From: Planctomycetota bacterium
GTDB taxonomy: Bacteria; Planctomycetota; Phycisphaerae; UBA1845; PWPN01
Direction of reading: 5' to 3'
NCBI GenBank assembly: GCA_016209665.1
Contig: JACQVT010000916.1
Span: forward strand, 1 to 8,050
DNA length: 8,050 bases
Positions 1-6,645 of this stretch are shown piece after piece. Below the pieces are notes generated by a model. That model saw only the letters and a program-made list of their open reading frames with translations. It was not told where the DNA came from and did not search any database. Within the stretch, counting starts at the first letter, position 1. The number at the start of each line of letters is the position of its first letter. Both the position numbers and the translations under genes were made by a program.

Positions 1-1926
1 AAGAGCGCGACCGACATCCAGAACCTCGTCCAGCGGGCGGTGGATGGGCATTACAACGCCATCGTCATCGAGGTGATGGGCTACCAGGACGGCAGCGGTG
101 CCGGTCACGGGGCTTACTGGAACTCCGCGATCGTGCCGCGGGCGAGCGACATCGTCGGGAGCATCGACCCGCTGGGCTACCTGTGCCAACTGGCCAACGC
201 CCAGGGCATCCAGGTGCACGCCTGGCTGGTGACGTACCGGGCGGCGTCGACTTGGCCGTTCTCGGGTAATCCGTATCTGGCGAGCCATCCCGAGTTCTTC
301 ATGGTGCCCAGGAGCGGGATCGACGCCGACCCGGTCTGGCCGGTCGGCAGCGATTACGTGCTCGACCCGGGTTCGCCGGACGTACAGGAGTATCTGATCG
401 GCATCGTCCGCGAACTCGTGTCGAACTACCCCATCAAGGGCATCAACTGGGACTACATCCGCTACACGCAGATCGACGCGGGCTATCCGGCCCGGTCGAG
501 CTACAACAACTCGGGGCTCAAACGATTCCAGCGGATCTACAACCGTTCGGACATTCCGTCCACCAGCGACAGCCAGTGGAACGATTTCCGCCGCCGCGAG
601 ATCGACGAGCTGGTCCGCCGGTGCCGGGCGGAGATCGCGTCGATCAAGACCTCGACGCAGCCGATCATCCTGTCGGCCGACGTGCTCGCGACCGGGTCCG
701 CCCCGGCGGACTTCACCAGTTCGCTGGCGTACCGGTACTACCAGAACTGGAAGCTGTGGGCGGAATCGGGCTGGCTGGACGCGGTGATCCCGATGAACTA
801 CAAGCGCGAGCACTGCTCGGACCAGGCGACGATGTTCCGCAGTTGGGTCAACGCCGCGATGACCTGGCGGGGGCCGCGTCATGCCTATTGCGGGCAGGCG
901 ACGTACCTCAACTCGTTCGCCAACAGCGTGACGCAGATGCAGTACATCGTCTCGGCGGGGGCCCAGGGGGCGATCAACTATTCCTACGTGGGCACGCGGG
1001 CCAACGAGACGATCTGCGACGGCTCGGACCCCTGGAGCACGGACTGGGGCTGGTATCCCTACGTGGCCGGCAGCGTGTACGCCAGCGCGGCCACGCTGCC
1101 CACGCTGCCGTGGCGGGACCCGGCGACGGCGACGGAGGGCACGATCTGGGGACGGGTGCTGAACGCCTCGTTCCAGCCGGTGGATGATGCGAGCGTGACG
1201 GTGTTCGGCCGGCCCACCGTCAAGACCGACGGCAACGGCTACTACGTGGTCACGCTGGTGCCCGCGACGGCGGGCGGCGTGCTGTACGCGGTGACGGCGA
1301 GCCGGTCGGGCGTGGGGACCATCAATTACCCGGGGGCCCTGGCTCTGGCCGGCGACATTACGCGGTACGATTTCGCCCTGGGAGCCCCGACGCCGCAGAT
1401 CGTCCTGGACACGACGAGCTTCAACCACACGATCGACCTGGGCCAGACGCTGCCCAACGACTCGTTCTCGATCGCGACGGCCAGCGGCTGCGGGCCGGTG
1501 AACTACCGGATCACCGACAACGCCGCGTGGCTGAGCGTTTCGCCGAGCATGGGGACGGCCGTCGGGGCCGAGCAGGACCTCATCGCCGTCAACTACGCCC
1601 TGGACGGACTGGACGTTGGGTCGTATGCCGCGACCATCACCATCATCGACCCGGGGGCGAGCAACAGTCCGCGGACGGTGGCCGTCACGCTGGACATCCT
1701 GACCCCGCCCAAGCCGGGCGACTTCGATCGCGACGACGACGTCGACGTGGTGGACTATGGGTACCTGCAAGCGTGCCTGACGGGCGTCGGTATCCCGCAG
1801 ACCAACCCGGGCTGCGAGAACGTGAAGATGGACGGCGACAACGACGTGGACGAGGTCGACGTTCAGTTGTTCATCAACTGCCTGAGCGGGCCCGGCGTCA
1901 GCAGCAGCGCCAACTGCCTGAACTGA
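1..1926 (+). CDS. Secreted GHL10-type glycosidase-like protein with dockerin (5' partial)
   Basis: The reading frame is open from the first base, so the true start and any signal peptide lie upstream. The GTG at 40 is only an internal codon. Counting codons from position 1, about 1-345 resemble the GHL10/DUF187 TIM-barrel family of putative glycoside hydrolases. Visible motifs are NAIVIEV near the start, GIQVHAWLV, YVLDPGSPDVQEYL, and GINWDYIRY with an acidic residue at codon 151. Codons 380-462 (GTIWGRVLNAS, DGNGYY) look like a carboxypeptidase-regulatory-like beta-sandwich. Codons 464-566 (AAWLSVSPSMG, GSYAATITI) look like a BACON-type domain. Codons 572-628 form a dockerin-like module with two Asp-rich loops (D574-D585 and D611-D620) and several cysteines that could form disulfides. 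The protein probably acts outside the cytoplasm on polysaccharide. The substrate cannot be read from the sequence, and the catalytic assignment is family inference. Confidence 0.88.
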   Translation, partial: KSATDIQNLVQRAVDGHYNAIVIEVMGYQDGSGAGHGAYWNSAIVPRASDIVGSIDPLGYLCQLANAQGIQVHAWLVTYRAASTWPFSGNPYLASHPEFFMVPRSGIDADPVWPVGSDYVLDPGSPDVQEYLIGIVRELVSNYPIKGINWDYIRYTQIDAGYPARSSYNNSGLKRFQRIYNRSDIPSTSDSQWNDFRRREIDELVRRCRAEIASIKTSTQPIILSADVLATGSAPADFTSSLAYRYYQNWKLWAESGWLDAVIPMNYKREHCSDQATMFRSWVNAAMTWRGPRHAYCGQATYLNSFANSVTQMQYIVSAGAQGAINYSYVGTRANETICDGSDPWSTDWGWYPYVAGSVYASAATLPTLPWRDPATATEGTIWGRVLNASFQPVDDASVTVFGRPTVKTDGNGYYVVTLVPATAGGVLYAVTASRSGVGTINYPGALALAGDITRYDFALGAPTPQIVLDTTSFNHTIDLGQTLPNDSFSIATASGCGPVNYRITDNAAWLSVSPSMGTAVGAEQDLIAVNYALDGLDVGSYAATITIIDPGASNSPRTVAVTLDILTPPKPGDFDRDDDVDVVDYGYLQACLTGVGIPQTNPGCENVKMDGDNDVDEVDVQLFINCLSGPGVSSSANCLN

Positions 1927-1946
1927 ACACTCTACCGGTGGCGATG

Positions 1947-1953
1947 AAGGAGG
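1947..1953 (+). promoter_or_regulatory. Shine-Dalgarno site supporting a TTG start
   Basis: AAGGAGG ends 4 bases before the TTG at 1958. It is the reason for choosing this rare start codon for the phosphoesterase. The nearby ATG at 1944 is in a different frame and overlaps the site itself. Confidence 0.7.
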
Positions 1954-1957
1954 CGGC

Positions 1958-4273
1958 TTGTCTCGATCCTGCTGTGTCATCGGCGGTCGTTTGTGGTGTC
2001 GGGCGGTCCTACTCGCGTGGCTGGCGGTGTCGGCGGCGTGGGCGGGGGCGATACGCGACTTCTGTTTTCTGCACACGTCGGACAACCATCTGAGCCCCCA
2101 GCCGGTCGGGGCACCGGCACCAGGCCCGGACGATCGGGCATTGAGTGGGCTGACGTGGTTCGTGGCCGAGGCGGGCAAGCCCCAGGTCGTCGAGCCGCTC
2201 CAACTTACCACGCCGCCCCCGGCGTTCGTGATCGACACCGGCGACCTGACGGAATACGGCGTCATCCACCGGACGTGGGACACCTTCGAGGCGGCCATCG
2301 CTCCGCTGGGTATCCCGTTCTACGTCACGCCGGGCAACCACGACAACACCTGGACGGGCATCATGCAGGTCATGCGCAAGCGGCACGGGGGCGACCACTA
2401 TTCGTTCGACAAGTTCGGCTGCCACTTCGCATGCATCGACTCGGCCACGCCGCAGGAGCCGCTGCCGAGCCTGGAGCGCCGCACGCTGGCCTGGCTCACC
2501 GACGATCTGCGGCGGGTCGCCCGCGACACGCCGGTGTTCCTGTTCTGCCACCATCCGCTGTCGGGCCCGGAATTCGCCAAACCGTTCGAGCAACTGCGCT
2601 TCCTCCAGACCATCGAGGACCACAACGTCGTTTTGCTGATGATGGGCCACGGACACGGGCACCGGCACGAGCGGTGGAACACGCTGGACAGCGTGATGGG
2701 CGGCACGACGTCGCACCCGGTCGAGAACATCGGCTACAACATCATGGTCGTCAGGGACGAGGTGCTGCACGTGGTATTTCGCCCGCGCGACGCGGCCAAA
2801 CCGATGCAGGTGGTGCTGAAAAAGCCGCTCGCCGCCGCCCGGGGGCCCCGGATCGAATTCGTCGACTCCGCGTCGAGGGCGCGGATGCCGGGCGGCGACA
2901 GCGTGGAGACCATCAGCGGCCGGGAGACGCCGGTGCAGGTCCGGGTCCGCGGCGGCAGGCCGGGCCGGGTCACAGCCAGCGTGGACGACATCGAGGCGAC
3001 GACGGTGGCCTTGACGCCGGCGGGGCCCGGGCGGTACGGGGGCACGATCGGGGCGGCCGACCTGCTGCCCGGCCGGCACTTCGTCGAAGTGACCGCCGCG
3101 TTCGGCGATCGGAAGATCGACGCGGCGCGGGAGTTCCAGTTCGTTCCGCCGGGTTCGCCCTCGGTCGTGCAGGCGAATGTGGATGCCGGCGTGAAGGCGG
3201 CGCCGCTGGCGGTGGGCGACGAGGTGATCGTGGTCACGACCGGGGGCGAGGTGCAGCGGTTGTCATTCGGCCGGCCGCCCGGCAAGACTACGGCCGAGCG
3301 GTTGTTCGATGCCGGCGTGGAGATCCTGCATCCGCCGCGGCTTGCCGACGGCAAGCTGTACTTCTCCGCCGCCGAGAAGGGCGTGCACTGCCTGGGACTC
3401 GACGGCAAGCTGGCGTGGACTTGCAACGTCGGGGCGACGGTGTACGGGACACCGGCGGTGGATGGTCAGCGAGTCTACGTGGCCGACATGCAGGGCAGCG
3501 CCCACGCCATCGACCGGGCGACGGGCAAGATCGTCTGGTCGAAGCGCCATGCCGCGTACAGCGTCGAGACGCCCGTGCTGCTGTGCGACGGCGTGTTGTA
3601 CTTCGGGGCCTGGGACGGCTTGGTGTACGCGGTGAACGCCGACGACGGCACGCTCAAGTGGAAGAAGCCGGGGCCGGCCGGGCACATGGGCCAGGCTCTC
3701 TTCAGGTCGCGCTATTACGCCCCGGCGGACTGCCCGCCGGTGGCCGTCGGCGATCGGCTGTTCGTGACCGATCGGGCCTACAAGCTGGGCGAGTACCGCA
3801 TTGAGACCGGCGAATACCTCGGCGAGATCGCGTCCGACATCGCGGCGATCGGGCCGACCGCCGACGGCCGGGGCTTCTACGCCCGCGGGCTGAGCAAGGG
3901 TGTGACCCGCTACGATGGGGCGGGCAAGGTGGTCTGGACGGCGGCGGATGTGCCGATGGGCCGGTTCCCCGCCCCTCCGGTAGAGGCCACAGGCGAATCC
4001 GACCGGCTGGAAGCCGGTCCCACAGTGGCCCTTGACTCGCCGCGAACGCCCTCGCGTTCAAGAGCGGCGGAGCCGCGCGGCGTGTCAAGGGTGGCCGCCT
4101 GCTCGAACCGCGGCACGCTGGTGGTCCTCGACGCCTGCACCGGCCAAGTGCTCCTGCGCTACCAGGCCGCGCCGCAGCTTCACGTGATGGCCCCGCCGGC
4201 GGCGGACGACCAGCGGGTCTACGTGGCGGGGATGGATGGGTCCGTGACGCGGATCGAACTGACCAGCCCTTGA
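1958..4273 (+). CDS. Secreted calcineurin-like metallophosphoesterase with PQQ-like beta-propeller
   Basis: The protein is 771 aa from a TTG start with a strong ribosome site. Residues 16-29 form a hydrophobic segment ending AVSAAWA, a plausible signal peptide. The calcineurin-like fold (about 34-275) keeps all the metal-ligand motifs: D42-x-H44, GD at 95-96, GNHD at 126-129, HH at 198-199, and GHGH with H231 and H233. It should therefore be a catalytically competent two-metal phosphoesterase, with substrate unknown. Residues 290-395 look like an Ig-like beta domain. Residues 405-771 carry PQQ-type propeller blades such as AIDRATGKIVWSK and VYAVNADDGTLKWKK. Residues 676-712 are a Pro/Arg/Ser/Glu-rich stretch unlike the rest. 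They are encoded by two palindromic elements inserted in frame between PPVEA and RVAACSNRGTLVVLD, where a short turn would be expected. The stop codon lies inside a second copy of one element. The gene starts 31 bp after the upstream gene, consistent with co-transcription. Confidence 0.9.
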   Translation: MSRSCCVIGGRLWCRAVLLAWLAVSAAWAGAIRDFCFLHTSDNHLSPQPVGAPAPGPDDRALSGLTWFVAEAGKPQVVEPLQLTTPPPAFVIDTGDLTEYGVIHRTWDTFEAAIAPLGIPFYVTPGNHDNTWTGIMQVMRKRHGGDHYSFDKFGCHFACIDSATPQEPLPSLERRTLAWLTDDLRRVARDTPVFLFCHHPLSGPEFAKPFEQLRFLQTIEDHNVVLLMMGHGHGHRHERWNTLDSVMGGTTSHPVENIGYNIMVVRDEVLHVVFRPRDAAKPMQVVLKKPLAAARGPRIEFVDSASRARMPGGDSVETISGRETPVQVRVRGGRPGRVTASVDDIEATTVALTPAGPGRYGGTIGAADLLPGRHFVEVTAAFGDRKIDAAREFQFVPPGSPSVVQANVDAGVKAAPLAVGDEVIVVTTGGEVQRLSFGRPPGKTTAERLFDAGVEILHPPRLADGKLYFSAAEKGVHCLGLDGKLAWTCNVGATVYGTPAVDGQRVYVADMQGSAHAIDRATGKIVWSKRHAAYSVETPVLLCDGVLYFGAWDGLVYAVNADDGTLKWKKPGPAGHMGQALFRSRYYAPADCPPVAVGDRLFVTDRAYKLGEYRIETGEYLGEIASDIAAIGPTADGRGFYARGLSKGVTRYDGAGKVVWTAADVPMGRFPAPPVEATGESDRLEAGPTVALDSPRTPSRSRAAEPRGVSRVAACSNRGTLVVLDACTGQVLLRYQAAPQLHVMAPPAADDQRVYVAGMDGSVTRIELTSP
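3985..4030 (+). repeat. Palindromic hairpin element inside the coding sequence
   Basis: The core is a perfect 8-bp hairpin, GACCGGCT (4001-4008) with loop GGA and AGCCGGTC (4012-4019). It is followed by a small CCAC-A-GTGG hairpin (4020-4028). GGCCAC (3985-3990) can also pair with GTGGCC (4025-4030) to enclose the core. It lies directly against the cloverleaf element that follows and shares bases with it. Translated in frame, it gives part of the odd peptide at residues 676-690. The outer boundary is uncertain; the core hairpin is clear. Confidence 0.7.
4028..4092 (+). repeat. Cloverleaf palindromic repeat, copy 1 (intragenic)
   Basis: The order is: outer arm 4028-4043 (GCCCTTGACTCGCCGC); hairpin 4044-4059 (GAACGC, loop CCTC, GCGTTC); linker AAGA; hairpin 4064-4076 (GCGGC, loop GGA, GCCGC); outer arm 4077-4092 (GCGGCGTGTCAAGGGT). 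The outer arms pair at 14 of 16 positions, with one G-T wobble and one T-T mismatch. The frame through it has no stop and encodes residues about 691-712 of the phosphoesterase-propeller protein. The layout matches copy 2 at 4266-4329 with different but still paired bases. Confidence 0.88.
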
Positions 4274-4329
4274 CACGCGACGGACGCGGAGCGTCCAAGA
4301 GCGACGAAGTCGCGTCGCGTGTCAAGGGC
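4266..4329 (+). repeat. Cloverleaf palindromic repeat, copy 2 (overlaps stop codon)
   Basis: The outer arms GCCCTTGACACGCGAC (4266-4281) and GTCGCGTGTCAAGGGC (4314-4329) are a perfect 16-bp inverted repeat. Inside are hairpin 4282-4296 (GGACGC, loop GGA, GCGTCC), linker AAGA, and hairpin 4301-4313 (GCGAC, loop GAA, GTCGC). The left arm contains the TGA stop (4271-4273) of the phosphoesterase gene. The element fills most of the 84-bp gap before the next gene. It has no T-run, so it is not a classical intrinsic terminator, although the hairpins could affect 3'-end stability or transcription read-through. Confidence 0.92.
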
Positions 4330-4346
4330 CAGACAGTGAAATCACC

Positions 4347-4352
4347 AAGGAG
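4347..4352 (+). promoter_or_regulatory. Shine-Dalgarno site before tandem ATG codons
   Basis: AAGGAG lies 5 bases before the ATG at 4358 and 8 bases before the adjacent in-frame ATG at 4361. Either could be used; the products differ by one residue. Confidence 0.6.
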
Positions 4353-4357
4353 ACATC

Positions 4358-6328
4358 ATGATGCGTCGTCCCGCCGATCTGTTCTCATTCACGTTCTGCG
4401 TTCTCAGTTTGCTGGGCGGTGTGATGCCAGCGATGGGTGGCGATTCCGCCGTCGGCGGCGAATACTTCGCCATCCAGGTTGTCGACGAGCAGACGGACCG
4501 GGGCGTGCCGCTGGTCAAGCTCGAGACCGTCAACAATGTCCAGCACTTCACCGACAGCCACGGCCTGGTCGCCTACCTCGAGCCGGGCCTCATGAACCAG
4601 GAGGTGTTCTTTCACGTCTCGAGCCACGGCTACGAATGCCGCAAGGACGGCTTCGGCTTCGCGGGCGTGCGGCTGAAGCCCACCGCCGGCGGCAGCGCCA
4701 CCATCAAGGTCAAGCGGATCAACGTCGCCGAGCGGCTCTACCGCGTGACGGGCCAGGGCATCTACCGCGACAGCGTCCTGCTGGGACGCAAGTGCCCGAC
4801 CTCCCGGCCGACGCTCAACGGGCTGGTCATGGGCTGCGACAGCGTGATGAACGTCGAGTACCGCGGCAAGCTCCATTGGTTCTGGGGCGACACGGGCAAA
4901 CCGTCGTATCCGTTGGGCAACTTCTACTGCACCGGAGCGACGTCGCTCCTGCCCGGTGAGGGCGGGCTCGACCCCGACGACGGCGTCGATTTCACCTACT
5001 TCGTCGGGCAGGACGGCTTCGTCAAGGGGATGACCCCAATGTCCAAGGCGGGGCCGACCTGGCCCGACGGTTTCGTGGTGCTCAAGGACGAGACTCAGCG
5101 GGAGCGCCTGTACGCGGCTTATACCAACGTGAACACCAACATGGAGGCCCTCAAGCGCGGTCTGTGCGTCTACAACGACGAGCAACAGGTGTTCGAGAAG
5201 ATTGAATCGGTCGATCTGAAGGCCCCCATCATCCCCGGCGGGCACCCGTTCAAGCTGACGGTCGGCGGGACGGAGTACGTCTACTTCGCCCATACGTTTC
5301 CGTTCCGCCGCGTCCGGGCGGACGCTCGCTCGTTCCGCGACCTGGGCAGCTACGAGGCCTTCACCTGCCTGGCCGAGGGCACGCCGCTGGACCAGGGCGA
5401 GGTCGACCGCGACGACGATGGCCGCGTCCGCTACGCCTGGCGGCACCACACGCCGGTGCTGTCGCCCGAGGACGAGGGCAAGCTGGTCAAGGCGGGCAAG
5501 CTCAAGCCGGACGAGGCGCTGCTGTACCTGCGCGACGTCGATAGCGGCAAGCCGTTCACCGCCCATGCCGGGTCGGTGTACTTCAACGAGTACCGCCGGC
5601 GGTGGGTACTGATCGTGTGCGAGGTCTACGGCACATCGATGCTGGGCGAGACGTGGTACGCCGAGGCCGACGCGCCGCTGGGGCCGTGGGTCTACGCCCG
5701 CAAGATCGTGACCCACGATACGTACAGCTTCTACAACCCCAAGCAGCATCCGATGTTCGCCAGGCAGGGCGGGCGGATCATCTACTTCGAGGGGACGTAC
5801 ACGCACACCTTCTCGGGCAACCCCGTGCAGACGCCGCGGTACGACTACAACCAGATCATGTACAAGCTGGACCTGGACGACCCGCGGATGGTGCTACCGG
5901 TGCCGGTGTACGTGCTGGGTGACGTGGCCGCCCCGGCGGTGTTCGCCACGGCCGGGCGTCGTCCGCCCGACGACCCGCCTCGGCCGATCGCGTTCTTCGC
6001 CCCGGATCGGTCGGCGCCGGATTTGATCGCGGTGGTCGCCGGCTCGGGCCCGCCGCCGAGCCTGACCACGCGGCCGGCCGGCGACGCGGCCGCCGCCGAT
6101 GCCGTGGCGTTCTACGCTCTGCCGGCGGACGCGCCGAACGCGCCGGCAACCACGGTGCCGCTGCACGAGTACACTCACGAGTCCGACGGCCGGCGCTGCT
6201 GGTCCGCCGACCCGTCCTTCTCAGCGCCGGGCTACCGCCGAGCCGATCGGGCATTGTGCCGTGTGTGGCATTCGCCTACGAGCCTGCGGTATCCACTGGA
6301 TGCGGTCAGTCCGAACCGCGCCCGTTGA
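4358..6328 (+). CDS. Secreted protein of unknown function, beta-sandwich plus DUF4185/GH43-like propeller
   Basis: The protein is 656 aa. The N-terminus MMRRPADLFSFTFCVLSLL, ending around VMPAMGG, is a likely signal peptide. Residues about 32-122 (FAIQVVDEQTDRGVPLVKLE, DSHGLVAYLEPG) look like a regulatory or CnaB-like beta-sandwich. Residues about 125-520 have repeated aromatic-rich beta strands and the motif LHWFWGDT (W176, D178). This recalls DUF4185 and five-bladed GH43/GH32-like propellers, where a similar 'FGDT' motif is common. The relationship is inferred from motif style, and I cannot name catalytic residues or a substrate. Residues about 530-600 are Ala/Pro/Asp-rich and look like a flexible linker. 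A conserved-looking tail follows (DGRRCWSADPSFSAPGYRR, LCRVWHSP). The gene lies 84 bp after the phosphoesterase, separated by a cloverleaf repeat. No separate promoter is evident, so co-transcription is possible. Confidence 0.85.
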   Translation: MMRRPADLFSFTFCVLSLLGGVMPAMGGDSAVGGEYFAIQVVDEQTDRGVPLVKLETVNNVQHFTDSHGLVAYLEPGLMNQEVFFHVSSHGYECRKDGFGFAGVRLKPTAGGSATIKVKRINVAERLYRVTGQGIYRDSVLLGRKCPTSRPTLNGLVMGCDSVMNVEYRGKLHWFWGDTGKPSYPLGNFYCTGATSLLPGEGGLDPDDGVDFTYFVGQDGFVKGMTPMSKAGPTWPDGFVVLKDETQRERLYAAYTNVNTNMEALKRGLCVYNDEQQVFEKIESVDLKAPIIPGGHPFKLTVGGTEYVYFAHTFPFRRVRADARSFRDLGSYEAFTCLAEGTPLDQGEVDRDDDGRVRYAWRHHTPVLSPEDEGKLVKAGKLKPDEALLYLRDVDSGKPFTAHAGSVYFNEYRRRWVLIVCEVYGTSMLGETWYAEADAPLGPWVYARKIVTHDTYSFYNPKQHPMFARQGGRIIYFEGTYTHTFSGNPVQTPRYDYNQIMYKLDLDDPRMVLPVPVYVLGDVAAPAVFATAGRRPPDDPPRPIAFFAPDRSAPDLIAVVAGSGPPPSLTTRPAGDAAAADAVAFYALPADAPNAPATTVPLHEYTHESDGRRCWSADPSFSAPGYRRADRALCRVWHSPTSLRYPLDAVSPNRAR

Positions 6329-6447
6329 GGAAGCGGCCTGCGTCGGGCCACGCCCGGACCCGCTCACGCCGCTTGCTCACGATCGCAGTTGCGACAAGCC
6401 TCGCGCGGACGGCGGGTCGTGGGAGGAAGGGCGGGCGGTTGGAAGAA
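6329..6447 (+). other. Intergenic stretch, no gene seen
   Basis: This is the first part of a 317-bp gap (6329-6645). No convincing reading frame or T-rich terminator is visible. There are weak hairpin possibilities only, such as TCGCA-GT-TGCGA near 6384-6395. The end becomes purine-rich with short G runs. I assign no function. Confidence 0.5.
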
Positions 6448-6522
6448 GGCGGGCAAGGATGCCCGCCCCCCAAAGCGGGCAAGGATGCCCGCGCCCCCCA
6501 AAGCGGGCAAGGAGGGGCGCCG
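6448..6522 (+). repeat. Short tandem hairpin array (2 intact units, 1 degenerate)
   Basis: Unit 1 is GGCGGGC (6448-6454), AAGGAT, GCCCGCC (6461-6467), a perfect 7-bp stem. Unit 2 is GCGGGC (6475-6480), AAGGAT, GCCCGC (6487-6492), a 6-bp stem. Unit 3 starts with GCGGGCAAGGA at 6503 but then diverges and loses its right arm. The spacer CCCCCCAAAG is shared between units. The starts are 26 and 28 bp apart. No U-tract follows, so an intrinsic terminator is unlikely. It resembles the GC-rich intergenic repeats often seen in planctomycetes. Confidence 0.8.
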
Positions 6523-6548
6523 GCCTCGAGGGGATGTCGAGATGGGGC

Positions 6549-6585
6549 TTGACGGCGATGCAGGGTTCGGGGATGATTATATAAT
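6549..6585 (+). promoter_or_regulatory. Candidate sigma70-type promoter of the pseudopilin gene
   Basis: TTGACG (6549-6554) is followed after 17 bp by GATGAT (6572-6577), a fair -10 match. A perfect TATAAT (6580-6585) lies within an AT-rich island that stands out from the very GC-rich surroundings, but it is 25 bp from the TTGACG. Either -10 would start transcription shortly before or around 6590, leaving a leader of roughly 50 bases before the GTG start with its ribosome site. Confidence 0.5.
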
Positions 6586-6630
6586 ATGGACTGGATCGGT
6601 AAGTCGAGTCGCCGGATAAGCTTCGTCACA

Positions 6631-6636
6631 GAGGAG
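6631..6636 (+). promoter_or_regulatory. Shine-Dalgarno site deciding the GTG start
   Basis: GAGGAG lies 9 bases before the GTG at 6646. The alternative in-frame ATG at 6586 has no ribosome site, sits directly after the -10-like box, and would put an atypically long 29-residue leader before the GFTLIE motif. Confidence 0.72.
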
Positions 6637-6645
6637 ACGATCGAC

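Noticed and set aside
2009..3079. Long minus-strand open frame (356 codons)
   Set aside because: It lies opposite the phosphoesterase domain, whose motifs are complete on the + strand. Long antisense frames are expected at this GC content, and its Arg/His/Pro-rich translation shows no domain.
1993..3804. Overlapping + strand frame of 603 codons
   Set aside because: It is an out-of-frame shadow of the phosphoesterase gene, rich in Arg, Gly and Ala, and lacks domain signatures.
4266..4329. tRNA gene, because of the cloverleaf shape
   Set aside because: Only two internal hairpins are present. There is no anticodon arm of 5 bp with a 7-nt loop, no T-loop consensus and no CCA-type acceptor layout.
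4266..4329. Intrinsic terminator of the phosphoesterase gene
   Set aside because: The stem is strong but not followed by a T-run. The near-identical architecture inside a coding region argues for a repeat element.
4385..5806. Long minus-strand open frame (473 codons)
   Set aside because: It is a shadow of the exported propeller gene. The translation is low-complexity, with no recognisable motif and no plausible ribosome site.
6416..6447. G-quadruplex-forming tract
   Set aside because: There are too few runs of three or more G close together to support it over general GC richness.
6448..6522. CRISPR array
   Set aside because: Only two to three units are present, the spacers are about 10 bp and nearly identical, and no cas genes are present.
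6586..6645. Upstream in-frame ATG as the start of the pseudopilin
   Set aside because: There is no Shine-Dalgarno site, it sits right after a TATAAT-like box, and it gives an overlong leader. The GTG at 6646 has GAGGAG at good spacing and a normal short prepilin leader.
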